Shown here in pieces: positions 46,101 through 52,100 of a stretch of 64,000 nt of DNA (its first letter is position 1; every line of letters begins with the position of its first letter). Origin of the DNA: Branchinecta lynchi. Lineage: Eukaryota > Arthropoda > Branchiopoda > Anostraca > Branchinectidae. Position numbers and translations under genes: made by a program. The notes under the pieces are model-generated. The model ran no database searches, was not told where the DNA came from, and was given only the letters and a program-made list of their open reading frames with translations. The stretch spans positions 4,941,572 to 5,005,571 of the forward strand of contig JAKZAP010000004.1 in NCBI GenBank assembly GCA_023053575.1, given 5' to 3'.

Positions 46101-49100
46101 TTTAAAATTTTTGTTTTTTGTTGGTTGTTTATTCCTGATCGAACCTATAAAATTTGACTGCTTGATTCGAAGTGAAAAAAATTGTACATATTTTGGGTTT
46201 TTGCCAGGTTTTAAAAATATGAGTAGATTAATAGTAAAGAAGAAAAGATATTTAATGGTTGTAAAATATGGTAGATAAAACTTAATATTGTTAGAAAAAT
46301 GAAAAAAGGGTAGATTTAGGTTGTAGGTTTAGATTTTATGGAGGAAGGGTTTTTGAATGAGGGAGTGAGTTTTGAGGAGAATATTTAATATATTTATTCA
46401 AACAATGTTTACAACGGATACGTCAGCTATGATTTTTAATCAGCGATATTTCGGCCCTTCTTGATTACAGGTTTGTTTCCTTCCCCGAAGTTGAACTAGA
46501 GGATTGACAGCCTGACGAGGACCCTTGCCAAGAAGGGTCGAAATATCGCTGATGAAAAATCATAGCTGACGTATCCGTTGTAAACATTGTTTGAATAAAT
46601 GTTTCAAAGTCAGCTTGGGCTCAAAGAATATTTATTTAATATAAAAAATAAAAATTTTGAAAAGAGAAGTTAAATTTAAAGTTGATAAATTACAAAGATA
46701 ATAGGTTTAAGACGAAAGTGTAAGTGACGTTAAAGTAGGGTAAACTGTGATTTTCGGTTTTTTTTCTTGATCAGCTAATTATCCCTCTAGGATGATGTGC
46801 GAGGGATAAATATAAATTTGGATATTTCGGTTGCACTTCCGGCAAACCGTCCTCAGTTCGCACATCATCCTAGAGGGATAATTAGCTGACCAAGAAAAAA
46901 ACCCGAAAATCACGGTTTTCTATTTCTTTCGTTATGAATGGTCAGCTTGGCTTCAAACCTTATATTAGGGTAAACTTCTACGTAATTTTTGTACTAACGT
47001 CACTGAGTTGGAGGTGGAGACGTAGCCACTTGTTTTGGTTCAATCCAAAGCAAGAACAAATGAAAAAAAAGCTACGCAGGATAAGTAAGTAGAGCAAAGC
47101 AAGGTATAAGAAAGAAAAAGTATAAAATGCTACGCGGGTTAGAAATTTATTTTTTATCTTTTTTGTTTGTTTTAGATATCAATGCGGAAGAGTTGTTCAA
47201 CATGTTTTTTGGCGGGGGTTTCCCGGGCCAGACAATTTATACCCGAAGAGGCAATAGGTGGGAATCCACAACGACAAACAGTCGACAGTCTGGAGCGTAC
47301 GAGAGAAATGTAAGTGACCTTTTTTGTTTGTTTATTGAATCTCCGGACTAAACTGACCGCGAAACTGTGATGACCACACTGTAAAAAGTTTCTCCGAGTA
47401 AGGATTAAAGTTAACTGCAGTATTTACTACTGGGATTCATCTTATCTCTATTAGAGAGAGAGAGTGTTTATTAAACGGATTAGAAATAAAATTAATCCGA
47501 ATTAGAGATAAGATTATCTTTTTAGAGACGAGATTAATCCCAGTAGCAAATACTGCAAGATTTTTTTTACAGTGAATAGCCTACATTGGTTGATTTTTGC
47601 ACGATGCGTCATAGCCGACCAGTAGGAGGCGAGATTCTGCTTTTGTGTTCAGACGCTAAACGGATACGTCAACTGATTTTATTAGAGCGATATTTGGGCC
47701 CTTCTTGGCTATAGGGACATTTTTAAGCTCATGCTAGGAATGCCAACCAGCCGAACCTGTGATCAAATTAATAGGCCAAAAGGTTATAGCGGAACTATAA
47801 GTACCTGATTGGGATGAGTTTCTTCGTAAGTATTGCTTGTAGTTAAAGTTACGGAAAAATCTCTACCATGTAAACCACCCAATCAAGCAGCAGAAACAGC
47901 TGCAGTATACAGAATGAAAATCTCAGCACTTAAAGGACCCTCAGACTATTTACTCTTCGACTGATTGTATCTTAAAATACTTGAATACCTTAAAATTAGG
48001 CTGTGGTTTCAACAAATAACCCCCGGTTTTGGCTGTTTTAAGCCTTCTCTGAGACCCGTTGACTTATAGCGAAAACAGGGAAACAATTTACAAAACCGGT
48101 TTTTCTGTGCCGTAAGAAATCGGGTTCCCGGGATTAGAAATATATGGAGTGATTCTGGAAGTAGGTTGCTATAGTATTATATTTGATGGTGCGAAACGGA
48201 TACGTCAGCTGAATTTTATTGGAGCTATATTTCGGCCCTTCTTAAGGGTCCTCTTCAGGCTCAAGCCGCTCAAGCTGGAAAGTGAACTTAACAAGTTTGC
48301 ATCGTCAAATATGGTGTATTGATTTGTAGAGTTCCAGCGTCTCAAAACCGGTTTTGAGCCTGAAGAGGACCCTTGCCAAGAAGGGCCGAAATATAGCTCC
48401 AATAAAATTCAGCTGACGTTTCCGTTTTGCACCATCAATTATGAGTAAATTTTTACTCGTCAGTTCCGAGGAATACAGATAAATAAGTATACATATGAAT
48501 AAATTATGTTATTTCTAGTCTGGATCAAGTTGGGGCGCCATTCTTCAACTATTGCCTTTCTTGATTTTGATCACCTTATCCCTCCTTGGAAACTTCCTAG
48601 CTGCTGATCCTGTCTACAGTTATCAGCGGAATACGTAAGTATAATAATTGGCTCCTATCGAGTTGATTGATAGTGCTTGAAGTCTCTTTATTTGAATTGA
48701 CATATCCAAAGCCATTTTTGTATATTTAAAGATATTATGGATTAAAACATCATTTATTTATTTATGTAATAATAATTTGTTAAAAAAAACTGTTCAGCCA
48801 TGCATCAGCCGCATTAAAAACATGATGCGTGCGGTACTTGAAGGCTTGCGATTTATAGATCATTTAATGAGATTTTTAGGCTAGACTGCGTTTTTTTTTT
48901 CTAAGTGTTATTTCGTTAAAGGAGGATATTTTACAATTTGTGTTCCCGTGGACCTTCGGTAATACATTTACATTTACGTTATTAATTTGCCTTTTCCCGT
49001 TTCAGTAGCCTTCACCTAGCGGATTAAAGTCGATTGGAAGTGCAAGTTCCAGTTGACTGGTAAAATTCATTACAGGATCGAAAACTCAAGAACTAGCAGG

Positions 49101-52100
49101 GGATCAGGATTGGTATAGCAAAACTAGACACAGAGATGGGCGAACGCGAACCCAGATTCATTCCTGGTTTGCAAGAGGAAACCCATACTATAACAATCAC
49201 ACTTGAAAACCTAAAAGTATGGTTTACGTCGCCCAATTAACCCTCTGAATTGTCCTAGGAATGAGTGCTTTTTCGTCACATCTGATTTTTAAACTGTAAC
49301 CAATGTACATAGTTTGATTTTTGTCAAGGTCGAATTCGAATCCTCAGCGTGGAATGGTGGATTCAGATTCGAACCCGTTCATGATCCGATTCGCCTATCT
49401 CTGACTAGATAAAAGAAAACTTTGAGTCTCTAATTAATAGGCTAATCGCTAAAACACAACTTTGCCAACATAATAGTCACATTAGGTGTCACTTCGAAGT
49501 ATGGTCCTTATCTGGGTACGCTCATTTGAAAAATCGCGAATTCATCCCTTTTTGGGATCCCAAAACGTAAGTGGAGGGATACCTAGGACATCACAAAAGT
49601 TGTCCGTCCGTCCGTCTGTAAGCACGATAACTCGCGAAGGGAATGAGATATTTTGATGAAACTTGGTATGAGGATTGTTTGGGTCAAGGGTAAGGTCGAG
49701 TTCGTAGATGGGCTCTGTAGCCCTATATTTGGGCGTGGGGGAGGGGGTTCAATCTAAGGGACAAACTAAATATTTTTAAACAGCTAATGTGATAGTCGAT
49801 TATGAGGTAAGAAGACATGCTGAGCACGATGGTGACAATTATTTTCTCGCCGGACAAGTAGTTCGTCCGGAATCCGGCAAAAAACGGAAAGTTTGTTAAA
49901 AGTAAAAGTTTCATTTGAAGTTGATTAAATGTTTGATTTAGGGGTAAGAAGACATGCTGAGCACGATGTTGAAAACCATTTTCTCGCTGGACGAGTAGTT
50001 CGTCCTGAATCCGGCAAAAACCGGAAAGTTGGTTAAAAGTAAAAGTTTCATTTGAAGTTGATTAAATGTTTGATTTAGGGGTAAGAAGACATGCTGAGCA
50101 TGATGGTGAAAATCATTTTGTCGCCGGACAAGCAGTTCGTCCGGAATCCGGCCAAAACCGGAAAGTTGGTTAAAAGTAACAGTTTCATTTGAAGTTGATT
50201 AAATGTTTGATTTATGGGTAAGAAGACATGCTGAACCCGATGGTGAAAACCATTTTCTCGCCTGAGAACTATTTCGCCTGTAATCCGGCCAAAACTGGAA
50301 AATATGTTAAAAGTAAAAGCTTTATCTGAAGTTGATTAGATGATATATTTAGGGGTAAGAAGAGACGCTGAGTCTGTATATAATGATCATTTTTTACCCG
50401 GACATATAATTAGTCCGGAATCCGGTTGTACCCGCATTTTTTTAAGTCAAAATTTTATCTAAAGTTGATTAGATTTCTTTATAGGGATAAGGAGATAAGC
50501 CGGCTTCGTTTCTGAATTTTTCTTTTTCTGCTGGACTATTAGTTCGCTCGGAATTCGGGCGAAACCGCAAATTTGGCAGTAGTAAAGCAGGAAGTTTCGG
50601 TCAATATCGTCAAAATAGATGTGGCTTATAGAGGTATAGATAGGTAGATAGAATATCTGAACTCGGTTTTCTCTGATGATTAGCCTGGCGATGACAAGAC
50701 CGAATTGTCTGGATTAAATCTTAGATTTTTGGGATCCCATCGACACCTTTGGTCTTGTTTAAATAGTCTCTTAGCGAGAACGCTGGTATTTTAGGTAGAA
50801 GTAGCGATTATTTTCTTTTCAGATTGAAAGTAGTAAATTTAGTGAATAATTAGCGAATGTCATATCTGATTTGAATACTAGGGTGTTATAAGCTCATCTT
50901 TACGGATATTTCAGATGTCTCCTTTCATTTCTGTTTCCGTTCTTGCTCGAAACGTGCTGCTATATAGGAGAAAATTTTTATCCTGAAATTTTGTCTCGTA
51001 TTTACGTCGATCCCAAGAGTGGGTAACAACTTTATACCCAGGATTAGGATTAATACGTCGAAGTATTGATACGGACTTCAACATATTTTGTTTTTTTGTA
51101 AATATCCGATAAAACTTCATACTTCAAACCTGAACGTTCCTTTCTACGTTCACGAGACGTTTATACACAATTATTATGACAGTATCCGAAGGAACTCCAT
51201 ACTTCATACTTGAACGTTCTAACTACGTTCACAGGACGTTTGACAATATACTTTATTTTTAGTAAACATCTGATGGAGCTTCATACTTTAAAATTGAATG
51301 TTCCTTTCTGCGTTCATGAGACGTTTATACACTATTATTACGACAGTATCCGATGGAACGTCATACTTCTTCCTTGAACGTTTCTTTTTACGTTCACGAG
51401 ACGTTTGACAATATACTTTATTTTTAGTAAATATACGATGGAGCTTCATACTTCAAAATTAAATGTTCCTTTCTGAGTTCTTGAGACGTTTATACACGAT
51501 TATTACGACAATATCCGATGGAACGTTATACTTCATACTTGAACGTTTTTTTACACGTTCACGAGACGTTTGACAATATACTTTATTTTTTAGTAAATAT
51601 CCGATGGAGCGTCATACTTCAAAATTGAACGTTCCTTTCTGAGTTCATGAGACGTTTATACACGATTATTACGACAATATCCGATGGAACGTCATACTTC
51701 ATACTTGAACGTCTTTTTCTACGTTCACGAGACGTTTGACAATATACTTTATTTTTAGTAGACGTTTATAGTTTAGTTGAGACGTTTATACACTATTATT
51801 ACGACAGTATCCGATGGAACGTCATACTTCTTACTTGAACGTTTCTTGTTACGTTCACGAGACGTTTGACAATATACTTTATTTTTAGTAAATATCCGAT
51901 GGAGCTTCATACTTCAAAATTAAATGTTCCTTTCTCAGTTCATGAGACGTTTATACACGATTATTACGACAATATCCGATGGAACGTCATACTTGAACGT
52001 TTTTTTCCACGTTCACGAGACGTTTGACAATATACTTTATTTTTTAGTAAATATCCGATGGAGCGTCATACTTCAAAATTGAATGTTCCTTTCTGAGTTC

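Larger units (their letters stand above)
48186..48438. mobile_element. Hammerhead-bearing repeat, head-to-head pair (intron 6)
   Basis: Left arm ATGGTGCGAAACGGATACGT and right arm ACGTTTCCGTTTTGCACCAT are inverse, with an unrelated centre of about 90 bp. Each arm carries a complete hammerhead core (48210-48266 minus, 48351-48408 plus). Reading frames here are accidental. The unit has no RT or transposase. Confidence 0.75.

Noticed and set aside
49806..50470. CRISPR-like array of regular repeats
   Set aside because: The ~136-bp units are contiguous diverging repeats without unique spacers, in an intron of a eukaryotic gene.
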